A stretch of 64,000 nucleotides of DNA, from contig JAHIUA010000099.1 in assembly GCA_018817385.1 (NCBI GenBank), positions 1-64,000 of the forward strand, given 5' to 3'. The notes below the pieces were generated by a model that was given only the letters and a program-made list of their open reading frames with translations, did not search any database and had not been told where the DNA came from. The position numbers were made by a program, and so were the translations under genes. The DNA comes from Pseudomonadota bacterium. Its GTDB lineage: Bacteria; Desulfobacterota; Desulfobulbia; Desulfobulbales; Desulfocapsaceae. Below, piece by piece: positions 1 through 8,465 of the stretch; position 1 is the stretch's first letter; every line of letters starts with the position of its first letter.

Positions 1-24
1 GCGGGGCAAAAAAAGGAGAGTTTT

Positions 25-1068
25 GTGAAAATCAGGAAGTTGCTGTCGAAACTGTCTGCATACATTCTGCATCTGTATGGCCGTTCGCGGCGGACGCCTC
101 GGAAGCCATGGACGACTGGTGAGAATTTCAGCGATACCTTTAGAAAGGATATAGAGTTGCATGCAAGAATGCTGAAACATCGGAACAATGTAGTACTCAT
201 GAGCTATGGCGGCTCAGCCGTTTTGTTCATCGTTTTTGCCGAATGGATGGCCTATTACCTAGACATGGTGATGCACCATGGATTTCTGCCTTTGCTTATT
301 CGAGGGCTGTTCTATATCGCGACTACTCTTGTTCTTTGGGCATTTCTACTGCGATCCAATCGGCTTCTAGTAGGGAAGTTGATGCGGGAAAATCTGGAAC
401 ATTATGAGTCGATACTTTTAGCATATGACAGTGCCCTGAGTCTGAAGGACAAGTATACCGGGGGACATGGACGAAGGGTCGCCTATTATGCAACCATGAT
501 AGCAAAAGCCTTAGGAATACCCCCTGGGGAAGTTGAATCCATCCGTCAAGCCGCACTGCTCCATGATATCGGTAAAATCGGTATCCCGGATAAGACATTG
601 ACCAAGCGATGGAAATTAAGCACGGACGAAATTTCAGTCAATCGGCTTCACCCGAATCTGGGTGCGGATATTGTCGAAGGTATCTCGGGTTTAAAAGAAG
701 TTGCTCCCATCATTCGTTACCACCACGAACGCTTTGACGGCAAGGGATATCCCGCCCGACTCAAGGGTGCCGACATCCCTTTCTCCGCCCGGATTACCGC
801 TGTTGCGGATGCTCTGGATACGTTTACAAGTGACAGGCCATACCGTAAATCACTGCCATTGGCCAAAACGTTTGATGAAATCAGACGATGCTCAGGTACT
901 CATTTCGACCCAGCCATAGTCACCATCGTTTCGGAGGAATCGTTTGTCCGGAAGTTAGAGGATATATGGAATCAGCAAAACGAAATCACCAACAGCAAAT
1001 TAAAATCCGACTATTTTAAAGATCAGTCCAATTCGAAAGATATAAGTTCTAAAAAAAGAGCAGGGTGA
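25..1068 (+). CDS. HD-GYP domain protein, predicted c-di-GMP phosphodiesterase
   Basis: 347 residues from a GTG start preceded by AAAGGAGAG. Two hydrophobic segments lie at about residues 55-80 and 88-108, so the protein is probably membrane-anchored with a cytoplasmic output domain. The second half is an HD-GYP domain: the metal-binding HDIGKIGIPD motif is near residue 180, and HHERFDGKGYP is near 231, where the family's HHE and GYP signatures coincide. Proteins of this family hydrolyse cyclic di-GMP. No sensor domain is visible apart from the membrane part. The C-terminal 40 residues are polar and Lys/Ser-rich. It is followed after a few bases by the ruined cytochrome b561 gene. A c-di-GMP riboswitch is predicted elsewhere in the window (39.4 kb), so the nucleotide is probably used by this cell; a direct link is inference. 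Confidence 0.9.
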   Translation: MKIRKLLSKLSAYILHLYGRSRRTPRKPWTTGENFSDTFRKDIELHARMLKHRNNVVLMSYGGSAVLFIVFAEWMAYYLDMVMHHGFLPLLIRGLFYIATTLVLWAFLLRSNRLLVGKLMRENLEHYESILLAYDSALSLKDKYTGGHGRRVAYYATMIAKALGIPPGEVESIRQAALLHDIGKIGIPDKTLTKRWKLSTDEISVNRLHPNLGADIVEGISGLKEVAPIIRYHHERFDGKGYPARLKGADIPFSARITAVADALDTFTSDRPYRKSLPLAKTFDEIRRCSGTHFDPAIVTIVSEESFVRKLEDIWNQQNEITNSKLKSDYFKDQSNSKDISSKKRAG

Positions 1069-1073
1069 TAGCC

Positions 1074-1741
1074 ATGAAAAACGAGAAAAAAAAGTAGTCG
1101 TGTGGGATGGTTTTATACGTATCTTCCATTGGTCGTTTGTCTTGCTCTTCTTCCTTGCATACGCGACCGGTGACAAAAATAATTTCTTCCATAATTATAC
1201 AGGCTACTTGATCGTAGTTCTTGTTACAGCACGAATATTCTGGGGTTTTATCGGAACAGAAAACGCCTTATTCAAAAACTTCATCTACCCTCCATGAGAG
1301 GCATTGGCATATATACATGGACTTTTTTTCCGGGACATCAAAACACTACCTGGGACACAATCCCGCAGCTTCCTATTTGATATTTCTATTGCTCATAAGC
1401 AGTCTTGTTGTCTGTATGAGCGGATATAAAGCGTATACAGCCAAAGAGGGTAAACGTGCCATCGACCTAAGCCGGTCGCTCTCTTTGGTGATAAGTGCCT
1501 ACGCCGATAACGATGACGATGAAAGAAACATAACGACAGTCATGCGGCAAAAGAGAAAAATGAGCGATCTGACCGGGAAGAAGAAGGCGACAGCTATTGG
1601 GAAGACAGACACGAGGTGTCAGCTCAATTCATGATGGCCTTGATCATCCTGCACGTGATTGGCGTGGCTGTCTCAAGCAAAGCGCATAACAAAAAGCTTG
1701 TAAAATCAACGATAACAGAAAAAAAAGAGGTCTATCAATGA
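1074..1741 (+). pseudogene. Cytochrome b561 family protein, multiply broken
   Basis: Pieces in different frames join into one di-haem cytochrome b561. The ATG at 1074 runs into a TAG after an 8-A tract (1086-1093); adding one A restores KKKVVVWDGFIRIFHWSF, the family's N-terminal signature. The second piece (1100-1297) ends at an in-frame TGA after FIYPP, where the family usually has Arg. The frame shifts again near the T tract at about 1320 to give the SKHYLGHNPA motif and a membrane helix. A last shift near 1551-1560 gives an acidic stretch and FMMALIILHVIGVAVSS, ending at the TGA at 1739. Four lesions make it non-functional unless the sequence is very poor. It overlaps the next start as ATGA, so it was once translationally coupled to it. 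The family passes electrons across the membrane. Confidence 0.85.
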
Positions 1742-2481
1742 AAAAAAGAATACAGATGTATTGGCTCATCGCTATTATTCCGGCAATAATACTGTTGTTC
1801 ATCCCCTCTTCGGTTATGGCGGATAGGAGGACCGACGACGCCATAACCATGGTCGACTACCTCGATACCGTTCCGCCGATTATTATGAAAGAACCACTCC
1901 TCGGGCTTCTGGGACAAACCGAGCAACCGATACCCTATACCTTTAAGGAGACCGTTAAAATCTCCGGCCACGCCTGCGGCGCGGTCACCGGAGCATGGCT
2001 TATCACCCGCAAGGCTCTAGAGGCCCTCTATCCATCGACATTGCCTGTCAGGGGACAAATAAAGGTTATAATGCCCGGCGCAGAGGACGAGTGGTTGATC
2101 GGTGTTTTTGGCCAGGTGATCGCCAATATAACCGGCGCAGCCCCGAAAACCGGGTTTCCGGGAGGAGCCCTGGGGCCGGCATTCAACAGGCGAAACTTAA
2201 TGGTGTATGCAAAGGAGCCAGTGGGTACTCCCCCGACAAAGATGCGGTGGATATTCGAGAGAACCGATACCGGGGCCAAGGTAGCGATTCGGTATGATCT
2301 AAGCATGATACAGCCGTCTGCCACTCCGGCAAGCAAAGAGGTGGAAGCAAAGGTGGCCCGGGGATTGGCAGATGCGCAAGAGTTGAAGAATTGGCAGGCA
2401 AACTGGAATGCCGGAGTGAAATTTTTGTTCGACAATGCGGACACCTTACCAGGCCTTTTCACAGTTGAAAAATTGAGGTGA
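1738..2481 (+). CDS. Exported FmdE-like domain protein
   Basis: 247 residues and intact. The N-terminus is a clear signal peptide (KKR, a hydrophobic core, then VMA before DRR, cleaved near residue 29). The middle part, with ISGHACGAVTGAWLITRKAL near residue 76 and a later FNRR, resembles proteins related to subunit E of formylmethanofuran dehydrogenase (FmdE), whose GH-C region binds metal in better-studied members. I see one Cys in that motif. The gene overlaps the end of the broken cytochrome b561 gene by ATGA, so the two probably worked together in a periplasmic redox or metal-handling step. That step is not known to me. It is one of only two clearly intact genes in this 5-kb decayed stretch, so it may itself be on the way to loss. 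Confidence 0.6.
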   Translation: MKKRIQMYWLIAIIPAIILLFIPSSVMADRRTDDAITMVDYLDTVPPIIMKEPLLGLLGQTEQPIPYTFKETVKISGHACGAVTGAWLITRKALEALYPSTLPVRGQIKVIMPGAEDEWLIGVFGQVIANITGAAPKTGFPGGALGPAFNRRNLMVYAKEPVGTPPTKMRWIFERTDTGAKVAIRYDLSMIQPSATPASKEVEAKVARGLADAQELKNWQANWNAGVKFLFDNADTLPGLFTVEKLR

Positions 2482-2494
2482 CCCCGGCGTAGTC

Positions 2495-2955
2495 ATGAAA
2501 AAAGCTATGAATATAAATACATTGTTCAAACGGTTATCGATAATGCTGCCCATTGCGGCGGCACTGGTACTGACCGCCTACCTGGTAACCCACAGACCCG
2601 GTCCGACCCGAAAGAGCCCGTGACTGAATCGATCAGGACGCTCCGGGTCATCGAGGCACCCTCCGTGGACCTTGTGCCGAGAGTAACCGGTTACGGGGTT
2701 GCGGAAGCTAGCCGGGTATGGGAGGCCGTCGCCGAAGTCAAGGGCATTGTCCTGTCCGTATTTCCGCATCTGAAATCCGGGGTACACGTTAAGGCAGGCG
2801 ACATATTGATCCGGATCGATCCCACGGAATACGAGCTGGCGGTCGCCCGCCTGGAGGCAAGCGTTGCAAGAACCCGGGCGGAAATGAAAGAACTGACCGG
2901 AGATGAGGAGAACATAAAGACGTTTTTGCCGGAGAAAAATTCAAGCACGGCATAA
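2495..2955 (+). pseudogene. RND-type efflux periplasmic adaptor (HlyD/AcrA family), truncated and frameshifted
   Basis: An ATG at 2495 begins a membrane-anchor segment (LPIAAALVLTAYLV) that runs into TGA at about 2623. The sequence continues one base out of frame from about 2620 with a typical adaptor N-terminal half: VTGYGVAEASRVWEAVAEVKGIV, then a lipoyl-type turn (SGVHVKAGDILIRIDPTEYEL) and the start of the coiled-coil hairpin. It stops at 2955 after about 150 residues, where family members have 350-400. The C-terminal barrel domains and any RND pump gene are absent. The family links inner-membrane pumps to outer-membrane channels. It is a remnant; the break in the GC-rich stretch at 2600-2620 is a single-base change. 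Confidence 0.8.
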
Positions 2956-2996
2956 AACGGGTTGTTCTTTATAATGAAGATCTTGCCACTGCCTGA

Positions 2997-3578
2997 AATT
3001 CACTAGCCGGTGAATTCTTTCCCGGTTCCCTGACCTATCTTCCTCCCACAGATTCTGCCGGCAATATCTTGGCTGAAAGGGATCAAGAATTTCCATTTGC
3101 TGTCATTACTCATAAAATGAACGTCCATAGCCAGTCTCGGACAACAAGCCATCGCTGGTCCATGGAGCTTTTTCCTGAAATTTTTGTCGTAGTGGATAAA
3201 GAGGATGCCCGTTCCTTGGGTATCCAGGATGGAGAGAGTGTTCGTCTGCTTTACCGGAGCAACTCTGAGGGAATTGTCGGCAAGATCCAACCAAGCAAAT
3301 TGGTGAGAAAAGGCTGTGTGGCAGTTTCGTTTCATTACGGACACAGCCAGCTTGGTGCCTCCAGATTACCGATAAGCAAGGGAGGTATAGCCTTTTTGGA
3401 CGGTAAAAAAAGTCGTTGACAAAATGGTCTTATCCCGGACCCGAAATTAGGAACCGGACTGAACCCAAACATGGTATCACGGCTGGATGAAAATCTTGCC
3501 AACACACCCATGGTTGATCTTACGGGTGGTATCCCTGATTTAAGTAGCACCAGAGTGAAAATCATCAAAGAAGCATAA
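2997..3578 (+). pseudogene. C-terminal remnant of a molybdopterin oxidoreductase
   Basis: One frame stays open from 2997 to the TAA at 3576 except for a TGA at 3417. It encodes the molydopterin-dinucleotide-binding domain that ends enzymes of the DMSO-reductase superfamily. AGEFFPGSLTYLPPTDSAGN is followed by FAVITHKMNVHSQSRT, a barrel region (IFVVVDKEDARSLGIQDGE) and a tail beginning DPKLGTGLNPNMVSRLDENL. The catalytic and Fe-S N-terminal part (typically 500-700 residues) is missing; the DNA upstream belongs to the efflux-adaptor remnant. The substrate cannot be told; the tail is reminiscent of polysulfide/thiosulfate reductase-like enzymes, which is a guess. The TGA is unlikely to be selenocysteine, because it is near the C-terminus and not at the cofactor ligand position. 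Confidence 0.75.
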
Positions 3579-3608
3579 TAATACAAAACAACAAATGGAG
3601 AAAGGTGA

Positions 3609-4623
3609 ATGAAAAAAATATGGAGTCTTTTAGTAACGATTACCTTGCTAATGACACCCTTGGGTGCGTGGGCAGCTAATGAGAGCAGCGGAACCATCAC
3701 CATGGAATTTGACCTATCGGGTCATGACACCAACCAAGAGGCCCAGCTCTGGATCCCCCTATCCTCTTTCGGATCGAGATCAGCTTATCAGCACTATCAG
3801 TGTCAGCGGCGATTATGCAGAATCTGCCGTTTACAGTGACCAGAAATACTCCACTCCCATACTGTATGCCCGCTGGGATAAGGGAGCTGCAAGCCGCAAG
3901 CTGACCTTGACCTTTCACGCTGTTCGCCAGGAGGTTGTTCGCCGAGATTTTCCCACCAGAGAGGCAGCATGGGATCCGGCTGATTATGCCATGTACCTTG
4001 CCCCGACCAGCCTTGGGCCAATCGATGGCCAGGTAAAGATTCTGGCTGATCAGATTACCAAGGGAAAAACAACAATACTAGATAAATCCAAGGCAATTTA
4101 TGACTGGATATGCGACAATATGTACCGGGATCCAGCCACCCATGGCTGTGGATCGGGCAATGTCTGTTTACTGCTGAACAAACCCGGTGGGAAATGCACA
4201 GACATTCATTCTGTTTTTGTCGCTCTGTGCCGTGCGGCAGGTATTCCCGCCCGGGAAGTTTTTGGTATCCGTCAGGGGAAAAAAACAGAACAGGACATCT
4301 CCACATGGCAGCACTGCTGGGCCGAATTTTATCTACCCGGTTATGACTGGGTACCGGTTGATCCGGCTGATGTGCGCAAAATGATGCTCAAAGAAAAACT
4401 GGAACTTAGTGATACTAAAACCACTCATTATCGGGAATACTTCTGGGGAGCTTGGGATCAATACAGGGTAAAACTTGCCATGGGACGTGATCTTGCCTTA
4501 AATCCTCCCCAACACGGCAAGCCGATTAACACTTTCGGCTACCCATACGCCCAGATCGGCACAGAAACCCTTGACTGGCTGGATCCTCAAACTTTTAAGT
4601 ATACATTTACCTTCCGCCAATAA
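3609..4623 (+). pseudogene. Exported transglutaminase-like protein with one frameshift
   Basis: The gene starts at 3609 with a signal peptide (MKKIWSLLVTITLLMTPLGAWAA). After LWIP the frame is lost in a run of five C (3755-3759). Removing one C joins it to the second frame as LWIPYPLSDRDQLISTI and gives a protein of about 337 residues. The transglutaminase-like core is intact: GGKCTDIHSVFVALCRAAGI holds the nucleophilic Cys, WQHCWAEFYLPGYDWVPVDPAD holds the catalytic His and Asp. The family contains peptidases and cross-linking enzymes, here apparently periplasmic. With every catalytic residue present and a single homopolymer lesion, the choice is between a very recent pseudogene and a sequencing error. 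The neighbours upstream are certainly decayed, which favours real loss. Confidence 0.75.
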
Positions 4624-4634
4624 CTGACAATATG

Positions 4635-4678
4635 TATCAGCTGAAAGCCGGTTTTTTCACAACAGCTTTCAGCTGATA
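4635..4678. terminator. 14-bp perfect inverted repeat after the transglutaminase-like gene
   Basis: TATCAGCTGAAAGC (4635-4648) and its exact complement (4665-4678) enclose a 16-base loop that contains a T run. It lies 12 bases after the stop codon and probably ends transcription. No U tract follows the second arm, so intrinsic termination may be weak. Confidence 0.55.
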
Positions 4679-5007
4679 TTCCACCAAAAACAGTGTCGAC
4701 ATTGAACACGCTTACCATTTCCTTTTTCTCTTTTATCTGATTCTGCAAAATTTTACTCAAAATCCCTGTGAAAAATATTTCTCACTTAATATAGTATTCG
4801 TAGAGGAGGGAGTCAATTATAGCGTTAGAGCCGACCATGATTCTCACAGCCCGACAACGATGATACTACCTATATCATTCGGCATCCTTCATTCATCAGT
4901 TGACACTTACTGTGGGGTCGGGATCATTATTGCAGGCAGCTACACAGAGTAGAGGTGACTAGGAGAATCACATATAGATCATTATGAAAACATTTTAGAA
5001 ATTTATT
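4679..5007. other. AT-rich intergenic region, no gene seen
   Basis: About 330 bases between the inverted repeat and the glycosyltransferase gene. It is AT-rich up to about 4800, then mixed. I find no open frame with a plausible start. The promoter of the glycosyltransferase should lie here, but I cannot place it with confidence. Confidence 0.5.
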
Positions 5008-6243
5008 GTGAGAATACTCCATCTCCTTAGTCAGCGTCCCGAATGTACAGGCAGTGGTGTATATCTGCAGAATGTCATGGCGGAGGCAAGACGTGCCGGT
5101 CACCAAAACATGTTGCTGGCAGGTATTCCAGCGGGCACCAGCCCCTACCTGCCATGCGTCGAAGAGCACGCTTCCAGCTTTCTCACTTTTTCCGGTGGCG
5201 ATCTGCCCTTTCCGGTTGCTGGAATGAGTGATGTCATGCCTTATGAAAGCAGTCGCTTTATTGACCTGAATGAAGAGGAAATTGAGGCGTATCAGGAGGC
5301 CTTTGCCGAAAAAATAGAGGCGGCGGTCTCTTCTTTTCAGCCTGATATCATCCACAGCCACCATCTCTGGTTGATGACCAGCGTGGCACGCTTGCTACTC
5401 CCCGACATTCCCCTGGTCACCACCTGCCATTCCACGGATCTTCGCCAGTATCTCAACTGCTCGCACCTCCGGGAAAAAGTAACTGACCCCTGCCGAAAAA
5501 TAGATCGGGTCATGGCTCTTGGCAAGGATCAGGCAGAGCAAATCAGAATTTTATATGGAATTGATGACAGGCATATCCATGTTGTCGGGGGAGGTTTCAA
5601 CGATACATTATTTGTGGAGATGGAAAAACCACCGCCCCCTCCCTGCGAGATAGTCTATGCAGGGAAACTGTCCAGCTCCAAAGGTGTGCCCTGGCTGTTG
5701 CAGACCATGAAAAAGCTGTCCAATCTCCCTCTGCGTCTGCATCTTCTGGGAAGCGGAAGTGGAGAGGAAGAACAGCTCTGTAAAACACTTGCAGCGAAAC
5801 TGGGGAGCCATGTGATTCTGCATGGCAGGGTATCTCAGCAGGAGTTGGCTGGAATTTTGGGTAGGAGTCATCTGTTTGTGCTGCCCTCTTTTTATGAAGG
5901 GTTGCCCCTTATCATTTTAGAGGCCCTTGCATGTGGATGCCGGATCATCAGCACTGATCTGCCAGGGTGCCGGGAAATTTTCGGAAGTTCAGGAAATAAT
6001 CTGGCAAATCTGATCCCCCTTCCCCCAATGGAGGGAGTGGATAAACCATTTGATCGGGATTGGCCAAAGTTGGAGGCCATGCTCGCAGACGCTATTACCG
6101 GGCAGGTCAAACGCGTTCTTGATGGTTCCCGTCCTTCCCCGGGGGAGATCGCAGAGTTCACCGCCCCGTATACCTGGGAAAAGGTATTTACCAGAATAGA
6201 GACCGTCTATACCGAGGCCCTGGCGCTTCGAGGAGTCAGATAG
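5008..6243 (+). CDS. Glycosyltransferase family 4
   Basis: 411 residues from GTG. The two-domain GT-B fold of GT4 is recognisable. The N-terminal domain has RILHLLSQRPECTGSGVYLQ and the HSHHLWLMT motif near residue 114. The C-terminal domain opens with IVYAGKLSSSKGVPWLL near 215, the sugar-nucleotide loop. The retaining-enzyme signature is FVLPSFYEGLPLIILEALAC, with the EGLPLIILE glutamates near 299-306. GT4 enzymes transfer a sugar from an activated donor to a growing glycan; the donor cannot be told here. No signal peptide or membrane helix is seen, so it acts on the cytoplasmic side. Its last 37 bases overlap the 3' end of the opposing deacetylase-like gene. The neighbours suggest surface polysaccharide synthesis. 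Confidence 0.85.
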   Translation: MRILHLLSQRPECTGSGVYLQNVMAEARRAGHQNMLLAGIPAGTSPYLPCVEEHASSFLTFSGGDLPFPVAGMSDVMPYESSRFIDLNEEEIEAYQEAFAEKIEAAVSSFQPDIIHSHHLWLMTSVARLLLPDIPLVTTCHSTDLRQYLNCSHLREKVTDPCRKIDRVMALGKDQAEQIRILYGIDDRHIHVVGGGFNDTLFVEMEKPPPPPCEIVYAGKLSSSKGVPWLLQTMKKLSNLPLRLHLLGSGSGEEEQLCKTLAAKLGSHVILHGRVSQQELAGILGRSHLFVLPSFYEGLPLIILEALACGCRIISTDLPGCREIFGSSGNNLANLIPLPPMEGVDKPFDRDWPKLEAMLADAITGQVKRVLDGSRPSPGEIAEFTAPYTWEKVFTRIETVYTEALALRGVR

Positions 6244-7373
6244 ATTGGCCTGCTCCTGGAAAAGAACTCTATGCAAACCTGGGTCACAGGCCCATCGCTC
6301 CGGGAAGAAATCATTTTTCCATTGCTGATCCGCCAGGAACGATGTTGTTCGTCTCGAATTTTCAGAAAGAAATGCCGGGAGATGCTGCTCAGATTTGGGC
6401 CCCCACCGATATCAATCTCCACCCCATCCCCCAGCGGCTCAATCTTCGCCAGGCTGTGATAGGCAAACTGGCTCCAGCAGGAAGCTGTATCCCGAGCCAA
6501 TATTCGGTTGAAGTCCTTGCCGCAGGAAGAAAGAAGTTCCACCCATGGGATGATTACCTCCTCGTTTCTGTGAGGATCGAGATGCAGTAAATTTTTCCAA
6601 TGCAGAGCGACGATGGGACCTGCATGCGGCAGGGTTGGTGGTGCCGCATGTATATGCCATGGAACCGGTGCCTCCTCTCGCTCGATGAGCAGCACGTCGC
6701 TTTCCCAGGTGAGTTTCTCGTGAACAGGGGGAGCATACTGACGAGCCCTGGAAAAAATGGTGCTTACCCAGCTCACCCCATACTCACGAAGAATGGCTTG
6801 AAATGACTGCTCGGCATTCCCGAAACTGTGGTAAAGTGCCGGCGGTACAAAGGCTTGTGGAAATAGACCCAGCCCATTTTCCTCCATTATGGCTGCAAAA
6901 GCATCCAGATGTTGACGGATGATACCCGAAGGCCGCATGATGTTATCTGTATCATGGAACTCGGAACGTTCCATCCGTTTATTTTTCCAGAACTCGTGCC
7001 CGACTCCGTGGAGTCCGATTTCCAAATGATCGCTATTGACTCGTAGAAAATCGGAGGTCTCCTCCAGGATATCTTGTGAGGTGGGATTGCACCAGTCCTC
7101 ACCCATCCAGGTAGCACCTGGGACATGGCGCAGCAGGCTGCTGCGATCCCATTCACAAAGAACCATGGAAATCTGAATACGCATCTGCAGCCGTCTGGCG
7201 AGGAGGAGCAAGGCCTGGTAATCCTGCAGGCAATGCTCTCGATTCATCCCGCTGCGAAAAGGTTCGTTGACCGTGGAGCCATCTTGCCCCTGCCACCAGC
7301 CCACATCTTCCACCACCACCAGGAGGGGCTTTGGAATGGTAAGGAGAAATCCGTTGTGCTTTACGGGTGGCAT
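6207..7373 (-). CDS. Polysaccharide-deacetylase-like protein
   Basis: 388 residues. LLVVVEDVGWWQG near the N-terminus and LEIGLHGVGHEFW near residue 118 fit the Asp and His-x3-His metal sites of NodB-type carbohydrate esterases, with FVPPALYHSFG as a later strand motif. The canonical TFDDG is replaced by VEDVGWW, so the fold is likely but deacetylase activity is uncertain. The gene is the last of a three-gene minus-strand operon, 18 bases after the FemAB-like gene. Its 3' end overlaps the opposing glycosyltransferase by 37 bases. Together with that gene it points to modification of an exported polysaccharide. Confidence 0.6.
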   Translation of the reverse strand: MPPVKHNGFLLTIPKPLLVVVEDVGWWQGQDGSTVNEPFRSGMNREHCLQDYQALLLLARRLQMRIQISMVLCEWDRSSLLRHVPGATWMGEDWCNPTSQDILEETSDFLRVNSDHLEIGLHGVGHEFWKNKRMERSEFHDTDNIMRPSGIIRQHLDAFAAIMEENGLGLFPQAFVPPALYHSFGNAEQSFQAILREYGVSWVSTIFSRARQYAPPVHEKLTWESDVLLIEREEAPVPWHIHAAPPTLPHAGPIVALHWKNLLHLDPHRNEEVIIPWVELLSSCGKDFNRILARDTASCWSQFAYHSLAKIEPLGDGVEIDIGGGPNLSSISRHFFLKIRDEQHRSWRISNGKMISSRSDGPVTQVCIEFFSRSRPIYLTPRSARASV

Positions 7374-7391
7374 GATTTTCCTTCCTTTTTC

Positions 7392-8465
7392 TTAGAGGCT
7401 GATCCAGCGGCGGAGTTCGGGACCCCTTTTACGGGATAGCTCCAGGTCAAGCTGTTTCCATGCTTCGATAACCAGGCTTTCCCGCTCAGGACTCCAGATG
7501 TTCGGTTTCCTGGAAAAAATATGCCAGGCCAGCGGGCGGGACTCAGCACCCCACTGTTTCTTGAAACGGTGGGTTGGGGCCCCGGGAGAAGATCTACCAA
7601 AATCAAAGAAACGAGCACCCTGTTCACAAGCAAGGGCCAGCATTTGCCAGTAGAGAAGCATGTTAGGACAGAGTGGACGAAAGGCTCGCAAGGATGAGGC
7701 CCAAGGATTATACATGGTTTCATGCATGCGGACAATCACTGCTCCGGCAATGGGCTCCTGTTCTCGTTCAATGAGGATTATAGTGGCCTGATCCTTAAAC
7801 TTCAGAAACATTTCCTCGAAAAATGAGAGTGCATGAACCGGGGATCCAAGGTCACGCATATTCTGCGAGAAAACCGCATAGAAGAGAGAAAGGAGTTCCA
7901 CACCGCCAACTCTACTACGACACTCACACTTACGGGCCTTCCGCACCTGGTTCCGCACCTTCGAATCCAGGGCCTGCCAAAGTTCTTCCTTGGAACCGGG
8001 AAGGGATCGGCGCAGACCAACTTTGAAGGAGTGGACTTGATGGCGGTATTGCTTCGGGATCTCGAATCCCTGTTCATTGAGGAAAGAGAGGGATCTATCC
8101 ATGCGCAGTTCCAGGTGCACTGCCCCGATTCTTTCGCTTATGATCAGAGCCTCCTTGAAAAGGAGTTGTTCGATGAAGGGGTTGTCGGCAAGGATACCAG
8201 CGCAATCAAGAAAAGGCAGGGAAACGAGTCTACTCTCATCGCCTGGGCCCGAAAAAAGCGCGAGGGGAAGAATACCGACAATGTTCTTTTTGCCCCGGGA
8301 TTGAGTATGGGCATTCAGGAAATAAGTGGGATGTCTGTAGCTTTTCTCAATGACACTGCACCAGCCATGCAGATGGAATGGTGTGCCACCGGAAGAGGCC
8401 AATACGTATTGGTCCCAGGAGGAGGGTGAGTTACAAAGGCAGGTGCTTGAAATAACCGCGCTCAT
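7392..8465 (-). CDS. FemAB/GNAT-like protein, exopolysaccharide-associated type
   Basis: 357 residues. The double-GNAT layout of FemAB-related proteins is visible. An N-terminal half has FHLHGWCSVIEKSYRHPTYF and LPLALFSG. A basic segment follows (DSKVRNQVRKARK near residue 165). The C-terminal half has LYWQMLALACEQGARFFDFG RSSPGAPTHRFKKQWGAE, where DFGRS and the KxxWG step are typical of FemAB proteins found in XrtA/PEP-CTERM exopolysaccharide clusters. FemAB proteins transfer aminoacyl or acyl groups. The start overlaps the stop of the upstream PP2C gene by 4 bases, so the two are translationally coupled. No exosortase or PEP-CTERM gene is in the window, so that link is only by family resemblance. 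Confidence 0.75.
   Translation of the reverse strand: MSAVISSTCLCNSPSSWDQYVLASSGGTPFHLHGWCSVIEKSYRHPTYFLNAHTQSRGKKNIVGILPLALFSGPGDESRLVSLPFLDCAGILADNPFIEQLLFKEALIISERIGAVHLELRMDRSLSFLNEQGFEIPKQYRHQVHSFKVGLRRSLPGSKEELWQALDSKVRNQVRKARKCECRSRVGGVELLSLFYAVFSQNMRDLGSPVHALSFFEEMFLKFKDQATIILIEREQEPIAGAVIVRMHETMYNPWASSLRAFRPLCPNMLLYWQMLALACEQGARFFDFGRSSPGAPTHRFKKQWGAESRPLAWHIFSRKPNIWSPERESLVIEAWKQLDLELSRKRGPELRRWISL

Noticed and set aside
3417-3419. TGA as selenocysteine in the molybdopterin oxidoreductase piece
   Set aside because: In this superfamily Sec sits near the N-terminus as a molybdenum ligand, not in the C-terminal domain, and the gene's N-terminal part is gone.
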